From Tritrichomonas musculus (taxonomy: Eukaryota; Parabasalia; Tritrichomonadida; Tritrichomonadidae): a DNA stretch of 64,000 nucleotides. Made by a program: the position numbers and the translations under genes. Below the pieces are notes generated by a model. It had not been told where the DNA came from. It worked only from the letters and a program-made list of their open reading frames with translations, and did not search any database. This document shows positions 30,543 to 41,528 of the stretch, one piece after another; within the stretch, counting starts at the first letter, position 1; every line of letters starts with the position of its first letter. The stretch covers positions 7,549,501 through 7,613,500 of the forward strand of contig JAPFFF010000005.1 in assembly GCA_039105265.1 (NCBI GenBank), given 5' to 3'.

Positions 30543-30995
30543 TTTCTAAGACCAAGGAACGAAAATATTATTGCCACCAAAATTGGACCAAAAGTTTCCA
30601 GTCCTCTTGCAGCATGAAGATTATCAAGACATCCAGGAGAAGTGACGAAGAGATCAGAAACAGATGTTGTTTCACAAATGAAATATGACAAAGTTGCCGA
30701 TCAAGATAAAGGAATCATTGAACGAGTTGAAGAGTTGTCAAAGAAGAAAGGCATTTCAATGGCCGAAGTTTCACTTGCTTGGTACCATCACAAAAATGCG
30801 GTTCCAATTTTTGCAGCATAAAAAATATCTCATATTGAATCCGCTGTTCGTTCAATCAAGGTCAATCTCAGTAAAAAAGAAATTCAATACTTAGAAGAAT
30901 TTTATACACCACATAATTTGTCAGGAAACATGGCATGGAACAAAGATAAAGACCATATGTTCTCTATGAAATCACTCAAACCTACCAACATATAA
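30543..30995 (+). pseudogene. Truncated second aldo/keto reductase
   Basis: The plus strand reads RPRNENIIATKIGPK, then jumps directly to SSPLAA and RLSRHPGEVTKRSET, and continues to the normal C-terminus (MFSMKSLKPTNI). The N-terminal third is absent. The segment between the catalytic Lys and the SPLAAGRLSRH region has been deleted, and two in-frame stops are present. It is a paralogue of the neighbouring minus-strand gene (RPRNEYIIATKIAPK), placed head to head with it about 190 bp away. Confidence 0.75.
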
Positions 30996-31354
30996 ATAAA
31001 AATAATTTCGTTACTTCTCTCTCAATTTTTGAACGAAAATTCTGAGCCGATTGAAAAGTTTTAGAATGAAAATATCTTCAAATATCAATCCAAATTTTAA
31101 TGATTTTTCTTTCATTTTAATTTAAAATAGCTTTGATATTTTATAGAGATCAATACATCTTCATTGATGAGCCATTCTACTTGATATTGATTATATTTAA
31201 AACACTTTTTATAAAAACATATATTTAATTATTTAGAATATTTTTCATTATGTTTGTTATTCTACTCTTTTTTAAAAAAAATTCTAATTAAATCTTATAA
31301 TTTTTGGAGATAAAAATATTTTATTGTTATTAAAAAAACGGTTATAATCTATAT
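30996..31354. other. Intergenic, AT-rich
   Basis: No gene is seen. A short minus-strand stretch near 31,130-31,190 (WLINEDVLISIKYQS) weakly resembles the end of an ankyrin unit but is too short to call. Confidence 0.4.
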
Positions 31355-33100
31355 TTGACCAAAGTTTATTATTATACCATGTCAAAGGATTTTCTTGCAT
31401 TATTTGACCAAACAAACTCTATCAGAAACGAAAATACTGATGAGATAATAATTACATCGCCATTAATTAAAGCAGACGGTACTTATGAAATATCAGTTCC
31501 AATTACAATTACTTCAAACTGCAATACTTTGATTAAATGTGAAGTTATTGAAGTTTTATGCTCCTTAGTCACTTTTTCAAATCTATCAATCGATGGGAAT
31601 ATTATTGCCCAAAAAGCCAATAATTTTACAATCGATAACTGTAAATTAAAATGTACTGAACAGAATGCCGATGCCATTATTACCGTTAAATCGAGTAGCA
31701 ATGTTTGCATTACCAATTCAGAAATCAAAGAAGCCGAAGAAATGATTGGAGTTTATATCAAAGAAAAAAGCATTGTAAAAATCGACAAAACGGAATTAAG
31801 CCATATTTCAGAAAGCATAGTAGTTGTAAGAAGCGAATCCTCTCTTTATCTCACCAATTCCAAAATCCATCATTCCAAGAGCAACGGCATCTACTCAAAA
31901 GACACCAACTACATTGAAGTTACAGAATGCATTATCAGTGATACGGCCTATCCTTTAGTTTATCTCAACGACTCTCGTGCGATAATCAAAAATAATATTT
32001 TTGAAAGAAGTGGTCAAAACGGTATATCATTCAATTCCTGTCCCTATTTTCGAGTTGAAAGTAACCAATTTAAAAGTATACAAGGAACAGCCATTACAGC
32101 CTTAGCGGAATCCGTTGGTTCCATACGTCAAAATTCCTTCTCAAAAATAAACGGAAATGCCACTTTTTCAGATCTATCAGAAGTCGAAATTTATGACAAC
32201 AAAATCAACAACCAATCATATCCAGCGATCGCCGTTACCAACAATTCTATTGTCAGGATCCATGACAACGAAATTGAGAAAATTGAATACAACGGAATTG
32301 CCCTCAGAAATGCGAAATTTGTGAAGATTTACAATAACAAGGTCAATTCAATAGGCGAATGTGGAATTTCAATAAAAAATACAGAAAAAACTATCGTTGA
32401 AAATAACGTAATAACGGATTGTCTAACCGCCGTTGAAAGCTATAATCACTCCAACTCATTCGTCAGAAATAACAAGATTTCAAACATGAGAGAAAACGCC
32501 TTTTTGTGCTATGCCTGCGGCTACATAAAAGCTGAAAAAAATGAAATTGAGAACATTGGACAATCGATGACCAAATTGGTATTCAAAGGTCACGGCGATT
32601 TCATTAATAATCAGATTAAAAATTGCAAAAATCAATGCGAAAATCTCACTTCTAATTCTTACTATTACAAAGGTAATGGAAACTTCCCCGGACTGACAAA
32701 TAACAGAGAGAAAATCGATGAGAATATCGTCTTTGATAAGGTTGAGCAGACAAATAAAAGCGTCCTTTGCCTGAAGTGTAAAAAGAATAAAAGAAACTGT
32801 TACTTGCTTGAGTGCGGCCATATGGTCTACTGCAAGGAATGCGCGGACGATTCATGCCAAAAGATGGAAAAGTGCCCTCTTTGCAGATTCCCGATTGAAA
32901 AGGTTTCCAAGGGATTCGGAATGAATAACGATGAAAAGTGCCTCATTTGCTACGAAAAAGATCCTGATTCAATTATTTTGCCATGCGGACACACAGGCAT
33001 CTGCTCTTCTTGCCTCGATAATTGGTTCAAAAATCAAAAAACATGTCCGTGCTGCAGAGCTGAAGATTCTAGTTATAAAAGAATTGAAAGTGATATTTAA
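31355..33100 (+). CDS. Right-handed beta-helix protein with two IAP-type RING fingers
   Basis: 581 codons; ATG 31,379 (MSKDFLALFDQ) is an alternative start eight codons in. Residues about 50-430 are built of roughly 22-residue parallel beta-helix (PbH1) coils with the pattern I-x-N-N-x-I, for example EIYDNKINNQSYPAIAVTNN and VKIYNNKVNSIGECGISIKN. Two RING domains follow. RING 1 has Cys472, 475, 487, His489, Cys493, 496, 507, 510. RING 2 has Cys529, 532, 544, His546, Cys550, 553, 564, 567. Both have the identical CxxC-x11-CxH-x3-CxxC-x10-CxxC spacing of IAP-type RINGs. An E3 ubiquitin ligase is the family expectation, with the beta-helix as a candidate substrate- or carbohydrate-binding part. 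GC is higher than in its neighbours. No signal peptide is seen, so it is probably cytosolic. Confidence 0.88.
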   Translation: MTKVYYYTMSKDFLALFDQTNSIRNENTDEIIITSPLIKADGTYEISVPITITSNCNTLIKCEVIEVLCSLVTFSNLSIDGNIIAQKANNFTIDNCKLKCTEQNADAIITVKSSSNVCITNSEIKEAEEMIGVYIKEKSIVKIDKTELSHISESIVVVRSESSLYLTNSKIHHSKSNGIYSKDTNYIEVTECIISDTAYPLVYLNDSRAIIKNNIFERSGQNGISFNSCPYFRVESNQFKSIQGTAITALAESVGSIRQNSFSKINGNATFSDLSEVEIYDNKINNQSYPAIAVTNNSIVRIHDNEIEKIEYNGIALRNAKFVKIYNNKVNSIGECGISIKNTEKTIVENNVITDCLTAVESYNHSNSFVRNNKISNMRENAFLCYACGYIKAEKNEIENIGQSMTKLVFKGHGDFINNQIKNCKNQCENLTSNSYYYKGNGNFPGLTNNREKIDENIVFDKVEQTNKSVLCLKCKKNKRNCYLLECGHMVYCKECADDSCQKMEKCPLCRFPIEKVSKGFGMNNDEKCLICYEKDPDSIILPCGHTGICSSCLDNWFKNQKTCPCCRAEDSSYKRIESDI

Positions 33101-33171
33101 ATAAATTAATTTATTTATTTCCTATAAATATTTTTTTAACGTTGCCTTTTAATCATCATCTTCTTCTTCTC

Positions 33172-33396
33172 AATCATTTTCATATAAATCTTATTCTCAA
33201 TCATTTTCATATAAATCTTATTCTTCTCAATCATTTTCATATAAATCTTATTCTCAATCATTTTCATATAAATCTTATTCTCAATCATTTTCATATAAAT
33301 CTTATTCTCAATCATTTTCATATAAATCTTATTCTCAATCATTTTCATATAAATCTTATTCTCAATCATTTTCATATAAATCTTATTCTCGATCGT
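33172..33396. repeat. 27-bp minisatellite
   Basis: About eight tandem copies of a 27-bp unit (CAATCATTTTCATATAAATC plus TTATTCT). One junction is lengthened by 3 bp. Both strands are open through it (NHFHINLIL on plus, ENKIYMKMI on minus). That follows from the unit length being divisible by three and is not evidence of coding. It lies just after the RING gene. Confidence 0.85.
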
Positions 33397-33486
33397 CATA
33401 TTTTTCTTCTTTCTCTCAATCTTCTCCTTTTCAACAATCATCTTTTTTTTTGTCTCTCAATCATCAGCTCCTACTTTTCTTTTTAA

Positions 33487-34472
33487 TTCGTATTTTGAAC
33501 AAGTTTGCCTCTAATCCCAATTTATGATAACCGTTTCCTTCCTTTTCTAAAGGTTTAATAAATCTAACGATCTAGAAAATAATTTACTGTAAAAATCAAC
33601 TTATAAGTTGACTAGTAAAGTATGTTGATTTATTAAAGAACATTTTGTGCCTGATTTGAAAATTGCTTTCAAATTATCACAAATTTAAACTTAACTTTGG
33701 ATTAAAAATCCGTAAATAGACCAATTAGAAATTGACTGAGGTTTGTTTGCTAGCAAATTTTATGGTGAATAAATTTATATGAAAATTTCATTTTTCAAAA
33801 AAAGATTTTTTCATATAACATGTCCAAGATTTTGAATATATGTAATTTGGAGTTATAAAATGCTTTAATACTGGCTATTTCCAACCTAAAATGATCACTA
33901 ATTTAAATCCTAGGAAAATAGCTTTTATATTTAATTTTTGCCTCTATTTTTTACATTTTTCATTTTGATAAATAATATCATAAATATATATAATAATTAA
34001 ACTTCCCGAATTTTTTTTCATTAATGTTGATAAGCCAAAATTTTTATTTCAGTAATTAAAAAAAGTGATAGTGAAAAAAAAATGTTCATGAATGTTGATA
34101 ATATAAACTCCATTTAATGAAATTTGGCACAAAAACCATATCAATCTATCTATTATTCTATAAATTTAAATATTTATCAACTAAAAAAACTCATTAGAAT
34201 TAAACAGATAGATCTATAATCATTCCCCAATTCTCATTTATTTTAGATAAATATTTGATAGATAATTAAAAAACAATTAAATGACCTTTGCTTCATGTAC
34301 TTCATTTTTAATAATCGGAAATTTTTTGTATATCCGTCACTTTTTTTTCCGATTATTTCTGATTTTATTTTCCTATTTGAATTAATTAAGAAAATTTTCA
34401 CAAAATTTTCTTATTTAGCATCTTCTTTTTGAGAGTATCAATTCAAAAAGTACTATTCATCATCTTTTTTGG

Positions 34473-34508
<36 letters not shown>

Positions 34509-34584
34509 TTTGAATATCGTATTTAAAAAATTGAAGTTGATATTTAATTTCTCTATTTAAATTTGAAATAATAGTTTTTTAACC
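33487..34584. other. Intergenic before the MULE composite
   Basis: 1.1 kb of AT-rich DNA with no coding signal. A poly-A run of about 38 nt lies near 34,470-34,506. The composite's left target duplication begins at 34,585. Confidence 0.5.
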
Positions 34585-34593
34585 ACTTATTTC
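34585..34593. repeat. Left 9-bp target-site duplication
   Basis: ACTTATTTC stands immediately before the left terminal GGCATAGGAATCGG. The same nine bases follow the right terminus at 53,716. Nine base pairs is the typical MULE target duplication. Confidence 0.85.
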
Positions 34594-34921
34594 GGCATAG
34601 GAATCGGGGTCTATTAAAATCGGCACGAAATATTTTACAACAAGAAACTTTTTGAAAGATCCGACCAGGTAAAAATTTTACCACTTTTTGAGAGAAAAAG
34701 TTCTATCGTTGAGATGAACTTTTTGAGAGATTGAAATAAAACGGTTATAAAGGTGAATTATCTATTATATGAAAAAAGGCGCCCTTTTGTTTTTAAATTG
34801 GTATCGCATCAGAGCAAATGTATTATTGATTGGTTCCGCTGCTGATTCCACCAGCAGATTGTTTGTGATCGACGCAAAATAAGGAACCATTTTTAATTAT
34901 AAATTGCCAGATGCGATATTA
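34594..34921 (+). repeat. MULE terminal segment L (328 bp)
   Basis: Begins GGCATAGGAATCGGGGTC. It is nearly identical to the complement of the R segments except at the outermost bases (GGCATAGG against GGCAGAAG). It contains short palindromes around ACTTTTTGAGAGAAAAAGT and the ATG at 34,904 that opens the array reading frame. Confidence 0.85.
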
Positions 34922-37351
34922 AAATATCATTTACACGTAAACAGCAAGAAGGTAACCTCAATAAGGAAACTCAAAGCACGAACTAATAACAACACATTCC
35001 TCACTAAACGATCTCATAGTAATTGCTCAAAATCTCTGATTTTACACAAATGTTGTAAATATCATTTACACGTAAACAGCAAGAAGGTAACCTCAATAAG
35101 AAAACTCAAAGCACGAACTAATAACAGCACATTCCTCACTAAACGATCTCATAGTAATTGCTCAAAATCTCTGATTTTACACAAATGTTGTAAATATCAT
35201 TTACACGTAAACAGCAAGAAGGTAACCTCAATAAGGAAACTCAAAGCACGAACTAATAACAACACATTCCTCACTAAACGATCTCACAGTAATTGCTCAA
35301 AATCTCTGATTTTACACAAATGTTGTAAATATCATTTACACGTAAACAGCAAGAAGGTAACCTCAATAAGGAAACTCAAAGCACGAACTAATAACAGCAC
35401 ATTCCTCACTAAACGATCTCATAGTAATTGCTCAAAATCTCTGATTTTACACAAATGTTGTAAATATCATTTACACGTAAACAGCAAGAAGGTAACCTCA
35501 ATAAGGAAACTCAAAGCACGAACTAATAACAACACATTCCTCACTAAACGATCTCACAGTAATTGCTCAAAATCTCTGATTTTACACAAATGTTGTAAAT
35601 ATCATTTACACGTAAACAGCAAGAAGGTAACCTCAATAAGGAAACTCAAAGCACGAACTAATAACAGCACATTCCTCACTAAACGATCTCACAGTAATTG
35701 CTCAAAATCTCTGATTTTACACAAATGTTGTAAATATCATTTACACGTAAACAGCAAGAAGGTAACCTCAATAAGGAAACTCAAAGCACGAACTAATAAC
35801 AGCACATTCCTCACTAAACGATCTCACAGTAATTGCTCAAAATCTCTGATTTTACACAAATGTTGTAAATATCATTTACACGTAAACAGCAAGAAGGTAA
35901 CCTCAATAAGAAAACTCAAAGCACGAACTAATAACAGCACATTCCTCACTAAACGATCTCACAGTAATTGCTCAAAATCTCTGATTTTACACAAATGTTG
36001 TAAATATCATTTACACGTAAACAGCAAGAAGGTAACCTCAATAAGGAAACTCAAAGCACGAACTAATAACAACACATTCCTCACTAAACGATCTCATAGT
36101 AATTGCTCAAAATCTCTGACTTTACACAAATGTTGTAAATATCATTTACACGTAAACAGCAAGAAGGTAACCTCAATAAGGAAACTCAAAGCACGAACTA
36201 ATAACAGCACATTCCTCACTAAACGATCTCACAGTAATTGCTCAAAATCTCTGATTTTACACAAATGTTGTAAATATCATTTACACGTAAACAGCAAGAA
36301 GGTAACCTCAATAAGGAAACTCAAAGCACGAACTAATAACAGCACATTCCTCACTAAACGATCTCACAGTAATTGCTCAAAATCTCTGATTTTACACAAA
36401 TGTTGTAAATATCATTTACACGTAAACAGCAAGAAGGTAACCTCAATAAGAAAACTCAAAGCACGAACTAATAACAGCACATTCCTCACTAAACGATCTC
36501 ACAGTAATTGCTCAAAATCTCTGATTTTACACAAATGTTGTAAATATCATTTACACGTAAACAGCAAGAAGGTAACCTCAATAAGGAAACTCAAAGCACG
36601 AACTAATAACAACACATTCCTCACTAAACGATCTCATAGTAATTGCTCAAAATCTCTGATTTTACACAAATGTTGTAAATATCATTTACACGTAAACAGC
36701 AAGAAGGTAACCTCAATAAGGAAACTCAAAGCACGAACTAATAACAGCACATTCCTCACTAAACGATCTCACAGTAATTGCTCAAAATCTCTGACTTTAC
36801 ACAAATGTTGTAAATATCATTTACACGTAAACAGCAAGAAGGTAACCTCAATAAGAAAACTCAAAGCACGAACTAATAACAACACATTCCTCACTAAACG
36901 ATCTCATAGTAATTGCTCAAAATCTCTGACTTTACACAAATGTTGTAAATATCATTTACACGTAAACAGCAAGAAGGTAACCTCAATAAGGAAACTCAAA
37001 GCACGAACTAATAACAACACATTCCTCACTAAACGATCTCACAGTAATTGCTCAAAATCTCTGATTTTACACAAATGTTGTAAATATCATTTACACGTAA
37101 ACAGCAAGAAGGTAACCTCAATAAGGAAACTCAAAGCACGAACTAATAACAACACATTCCTCACTAAACGATCTCATAGTAATTGCTCAAAATCTCTGAT
37201 TTTACACAAATGTTGTAAATATCATTTACACGTAAACAGCAAGAAGGTAACCTCAATAAGGAAACTCAAAGCACGAACTAATAACAACACATTCCTCACT
37301 AAACGATCTCATAGTAATTGCTCAAAATCTCTGACTTTACACAAATGTTGT
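34922..37351 (+). repeat. 18 tandem 135-bp units (L-type array)
   Basis: Exactly 18 units of 135 bp (45 codons). They form part of an 840-codon open frame from 34,904 (MPDAIL, then units starting KYHLHVNSKKVTSIRK) to 37,426. Units differ at only a few sites, all transitions: aac/agc (Asn/Ser), att/act (Ile/Thr), agg/aga and cat/cac (silent). The act variant occurs in units 9, 14, 15 and 18 of this array type only. The array reads inward from the element end. Whether the frame is translated is unknown; it could equally be a subterminal transposase-binding array. Confidence 0.9.
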
Positions 37352-37447
37352 AAATATCATTTACACGTAAACAACAATAATAAAATACGACAAATAATTC
37401 TTTATTTTAATCTTTATTTTTTTTAAAAATAATTTAACTTTTAATGA

Positions 37448-39526
37448 TTATATGTTTACTTTCTTATTTCCATCTGATATTATCTTTGTCCACAATTTAA
37501 CCTGAAACAAAGCCAAATATTCATCAATATTATATGTCTCTTCTACAGGCATTAATTCTCGCTGTACTGCTAATGCAATGACTGTAATATTTAAATTATT
37601 TTTCGCAATAATTTCTGAAAGTTGGTATGTTGTATTATCAATTATAGTTGTCATACTATCAGAATAATTTTTTCCATCCAAACAAATGCCAATTTGGAAA
37701 TTGTTATTGTTATTGTCATTATTATCATTATTTCCTTCAGTTGACTTTTTTCTTTTTCTAAAAGTTAATTCAGTTTTAATATCGAATTCTAGTAATTGGT
37801 CATATTTTATATCATGAGAATCAAACTTTATATCAAATTCTTCCATTTGATGTATGTAATTTTGATCTTTCCAATAATCATTTAAAATGCAATGTACGCA
37901 TGGAATATTAACACAGTATAAATAATAATAATAATAATATTGACGGCATAAACAAACTTTTTGAGAATAATTTGATTTAAGATTAGGATTTTTTGAAATT
38001 TCTTTATATGCTTTATCTTTAAACTTATTTAAGTGAGTTTTTACATTCAAATGTGCACTAGAATTGGTTCTTAACGTACGATCCATAATATATTTTATAA
38101 TGTACGCAAGTCGTAGCGGTAAAGAAAGTCGAGTTGCTTTAAAAATACCGTTTAATTGTTTATGAAACGATTCTACGTGATTTGTTGTGGTTGGTATTCC
38201 ATAGACACTTCGCTTGAAATATGGAGAATATTCTTTTTTTACTTCGACATAATTTCCGTTCACATCAACACCTAAGACTTTGCTTACTTTTTCAAATCTT
38301 GCATCATCTTTATTTTCTTGTAAATTATATAATAACTGAAAAGTTTGGTAATATCTATTAAAATGTTTCGACCACTCAAAGCCTGAAAAAGTGAATAATA
38401 TATCTGAAAATAAAAGACCGAGTAATGAATTGGCACCGATTGACCGAATCAAATGAACTAAACAATAATAAAAATCTAAATCATAATTTTTCGCTAATTT
38501 TTGAAATGCTTTATGTTCATCACTTAAATATTTTTTATTTTTGAATTTAAGAAAAAGTGAATTTTCTTCAGAATTTTCATAAAATTCATCTAACTTTTTG
38601 AGAGATTCAAAAAAAATACTATATAATGACGTTTTCTCAGAAGGTGAAATTAAAATTGCTAGTGGAATCCCAGTATTTCGGAAAATAAGATGAGGAACAC
38701 AAATAGCATATGGTGCCAGAGCTCGAAAAGTGGCGTCAAGTTCAATTGTGGTTGCTTGTTCAAATTGATGAGATTTTACAATATCTAAAAAATAAGGTGA
38801 AAACCAAGAAAAAATGCCAAATTGATATTGGTTTAAATCAATCTCTTCTGTTGGATGAAATCTGAAAAGAAATCCTCCATAATTTTTCAGAATACTTTCA
38901 ATTGAATCATCTGGATTCATTTGCTTGTGCTTTTGCCTTTTAATAGTTTTGCAATTAAATGGAGCTATTGTGTAAAATATTGTTGCAGTAATCGGATTTT
39001 GAATAGATCTATCTACAGACTGATTATTGTAAAAATCAGATAATTCTTGCATTCCTTTGTTTTTTATTATCTGAAAAGGACTATTCGGATTAGGATTTTT
39101 AATAATTATGTTGCTATAAACATAAACTGTTCTTTCGTTCTTTTTGAATTTCACATTATGTATTTTTTTATATTTAATTGTATTAAATATATTAATAATT
39201 TGTATTGCAAAATAGTTACCACTAACTTGGTAATATATTTTAAATAAATTGGTTTGATGCCTTGAAATTAGCATAAAATTTGTAAATATTTGATTATCAA
39301 TTCTTTTTGGGTTTTTTAACTTATGTGTTTGTGAAAACGTATATTTATTATTTTTAAATGTGCTCAAAAAATAAAGAACACTAAAATTATCAATGAGAGG
39401 TTTTCGATTATCATATGGTGGATTTGTCAAATAAATTGGATGATCGCGATGAGAAAATGTTTTTTCAGATAATACATTAGTTGCTGTTCCTAATTGCAGT
39501 GATATTTGTCCATTTTGATCAAACAT
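37448..39526 (-). CDS. MULE transposase, copy 1
   Basis: 692 codons. The DDE catalytic core is visible: Asp264 (IELDATFRAL), Asp336 (LSDEHKAF), then the C-x2-H motif (Cys355-L-V-His358) typical of MULE/hAT-like RNase-H folds, and Glu452 (TTNHVESFHKQLNG). A SWIM-type zinc finger follows: Cys525-x-Cys527, then IPCVHC with Cys543 and His545. The N-terminal about 200 residues may bind DNA but show no clear finger. The enzyme would cut and paste the element at its 328-bp ends. The frame is complete and undamaged. The gene points toward the L end and sits between an 18-unit and an 11-unit array, with about 170 bp of AT-rich upstream DNA. Confidence 0.92.
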   Translation of the reverse strand: MFDQNGQISLQLGTATNVLSEKTFSHRDHPIYLTNPPYDNRKPLIDNFSVLYFLSTFKNNKYTFSQTHKLKNPKRIDNQIFTNFMLISRHQTNLFKIYYQVSGNYFAIQIINIFNTIKYKKIHNVKFKKNERTVYVYSNIIIKNPNPNSPFQIIKNKGMQELSDFYNNQSVDRSIQNPITATIFYTIAPFNCKTIKRQKHKQMNPDDSIESILKNYGGFLFRFHPTEEIDLNQYQFGIFSWFSPYFLDIVKSHQFEQATTIELDATFRALAPYAICVPHLIFRNTGIPLAILISPSEKTSLYSIFFESLKKLDEFYENSEENSLFLKFKNKKYLSDEHKAFQKLAKNYDLDFYYCLVHLIRSIGANSLLGLLFSDILFTFSGFEWSKHFNRYYQTFQLLYNLQENKDDARFEKVSKVLGVDVNGNYVEVKKEYSPYFKRSVYGIPTTTNHVESFHKQLNGIFKATRLSLPLRLAYIIKYIMDRTLRTNSSAHLNVKTHLNKFKDKAYKEISKNPNLKSNYSQKVCLCRQYYYYYYLYCVNIPCVHCILNDYWKDQNYIHQMEEFDIKFDSHDIKYDQLLEFDIKTELTFRKRKKSTEGNNDNNDNNNNNFQIGICLDGKNYSDSMTTIIDNTTYQLSEIIAKNNLNITVIALAVQRELMPVEETYNIDEYLALFQVKLWTKIISDGNKKVNI

Positions 39527-39697
39527 TATAATTGTTTGTAAAAAAGAAAAGTAAACGATAATTTTGATTGAAACTTTTTAAATAGTTTATTAATTTTTTT
39601 GTAAAAGTGTATTTAGAAATGATTAAATATGAACAATGTTAACTATATAATTATTAAAAATAATATTTAAATAATATTATTGAAAAAAAAAATATTT
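39527..39697. promoter_or_regulatory. Probable transposase promoter region, copy 1
   Basis: 171 bp of AT-rich DNA between the transposase ATG (39,526) and the 11-unit array. It is repeated exactly as far as I can read at 43,024-43,194 before copy 2. No defined core element is recognised. The call rests on position only. Confidence 0.35.
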
Positions 39698-41200
39698 ACA
39701 ACATTTGTGTAAAATCAGAGATTTTGAGCAATTACTATGAGATCGTTTAGTGAGGAATGTGCTGTTATTAGTTCGTGCTTTGAGTTTCCTTATTGAGGTT
39801 ACCTTCTTGCTGTTTACGTGTAAATGATATTTACAACATTTGTGTAAAATCAGAGATTTTGAGCAATTACTGTGAGATCGTTTAGTGAGGAATGTGCTGT
39901 TATTAGTTCGTGCTTTGAGTTTCCTTATTGAGGTTACCTTCTTGCTGTTTACGTGTAAATGATATTTACAACATTTGTGTAAAATCAGAGATTTTGAGCA
40001 ATTACTATGAGATCGTTTAGTGAGGAATGTGCTGTTATTAGTTCGTGCTTTGAGTTTCCTTATTGAGGTTACCTTCTTGCTGTTTACGTGTAAATGATAT
40101 TTACAACATTTGTGTAAAATCAGAGATTTTGAGCAATTACTATGAGATCGTTTAGTGAGGAATGTGCTGTTATTAGTTCGTGCTTTGAGTTTTCTTATTG
40201 AGGTTACCTTCTTGCTGTTTACGTGTAAATGATATTTACAACATTTGTGTAAAATCAGAGATTTTGAGCAATTACTATGAGATCGTTTAGTGAGGAATGT
40301 GTTGTTATTAGTTCGTGCTTTGAGTTTCCTTATTGAGGTTACCTTCTTGCTGTTTACGTGTAAATGATATTTACAACATTTGTGTAAAATCAGAGATTTT
40401 GAGCAATTACTATGAGATCGTTTAGTGAGGAATGTGTTGTTATTAGTTCGTGCTTTGAGTTTCCTTATTGAGGTTACCTTCTTGCTGTTTACGTGTAAAT
40501 GATATTTACAACATTTGTGTAAAATCAGAGATTTTGAGCAATTACTGTGAGATCGTTTAGTGAGGAATGTGCTGTTATTAGTTCGTGCTTTGAGTTTCCT
40601 TATTGAGGTTACCTTCTTGCTGTTTACGTGTAAATGATATTTACAACATTTGTGTAAAATCAGAGATTTTGAGCAATTACTATGAGATCGTTTAGTGAGG
40701 AATGTGTTGTTATTAGTTCGTGCTTTGAGTTTCCTTATTGAGGTTACCTTCTTGCTGTTTACGTGTAAATGATATTTACAACATTTGTGTAAAATCAGAG
40801 ATTTTGAGCAATTACTATGAGATCGTTTAGTGAGGAATGTGCTGTTATTAGTTCGTGCTTTGAGTTTCCTTATTGAGGTTACCTTCTTGCTGTTTACGTG
40901 TAAATGATATTTACAACATTTGTGTAAAATCAGAGATTTTGAGCAATTACTATGAGATCGTTTAGTGAGGAATGTGCTGTTATTAGTTCGTGCTTTGAGT
41001 TTCCTTATTGAGGTTACCTTCTTGCTGTTTACGTGTAAATGATATTTACAACATTTGTGTAAAATCAGAGATTTTGAGCAATTACTATGAGATCGTTTAG
41101 TGAGGAATGTGCGTTTAGTGAGGAATGTGTTGTTATTAGTTCGTGCTTTGAGTTTCCTTATTGAGGTTACCTTCTTGCTGTTTACGTGTAAATGATATTT
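39698..41200 (-). repeat. 11 tandem 135-bp units (R-type array, copy 1)
   Basis: Eleven units on the minus strand, within a 513-codon open frame starting at 41,218 (MPDAIL). The unit nearest the end contains an 18-bp direct duplication (TFLTKR twice). Asn/Ser pattern from the R end: N, S, S, N, S, N, N, S, S, S, S. No Ile/Thr (act) variant is present. Confidence 0.9.
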
Positions 41201-41528
41201 TAATATCGCATCTGGCAATTTATAATTAAAAATGGTTCCTTATTTTGCGTCGATCACAAACAATCTGCTGGTGGAATCAGCAGCGGAACCAATCAATAAT
41301 ACATTTGCTCTGATGCGATACCAATTTAAAAACAAAAGGGCGCCTTTTTTCATATAATAGATAATTCACCTTTATAACCGTTTTATTTCAATCTCTCAAA
41401 AAGTTCATCTCAACGATAGAACTTTTTCTCTCAAAAAGTGGTAAAATTTTTACCTGGTCGGATCTTTCAAAAAGTTTCTTGTTGTAAAATATTTCGTGCC
41501 GATTTTAATAGACCCCGATTCTTCTGCC
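41201..41528. repeat. MULE terminal segment R, internal copy
   Basis: Ends CCGATTCTTCTGCC, the same as the outer R end at 53,715. It is the centre of the 13.5-kb inverted repeat. It is followed not by a target duplication but by CAAATGTTGTAAATATC, which is mid-unit array sequence. Confidence 0.85.

Noticed and set aside
31130-31190. A possible ankyrin remnant on the minus strand
   Set aside because: Only about 18 residues resemble the end of a unit, without the N-x-T-A-L start; too short to support.
33136-33486. Repeat-rich open frames on both strands over the 27-bp minisatellite
   Set aside because: Openness follows from a unit length divisible by three with no stop in the unit. Composition and position give no support for coding.
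34594-41528. Left MULE unit as a self-contained simple insertion
   Set aside because: Its right end is followed by array sequence, not by the ACTTATTTC duplication found at its left. The duplication partner is at 53,716.
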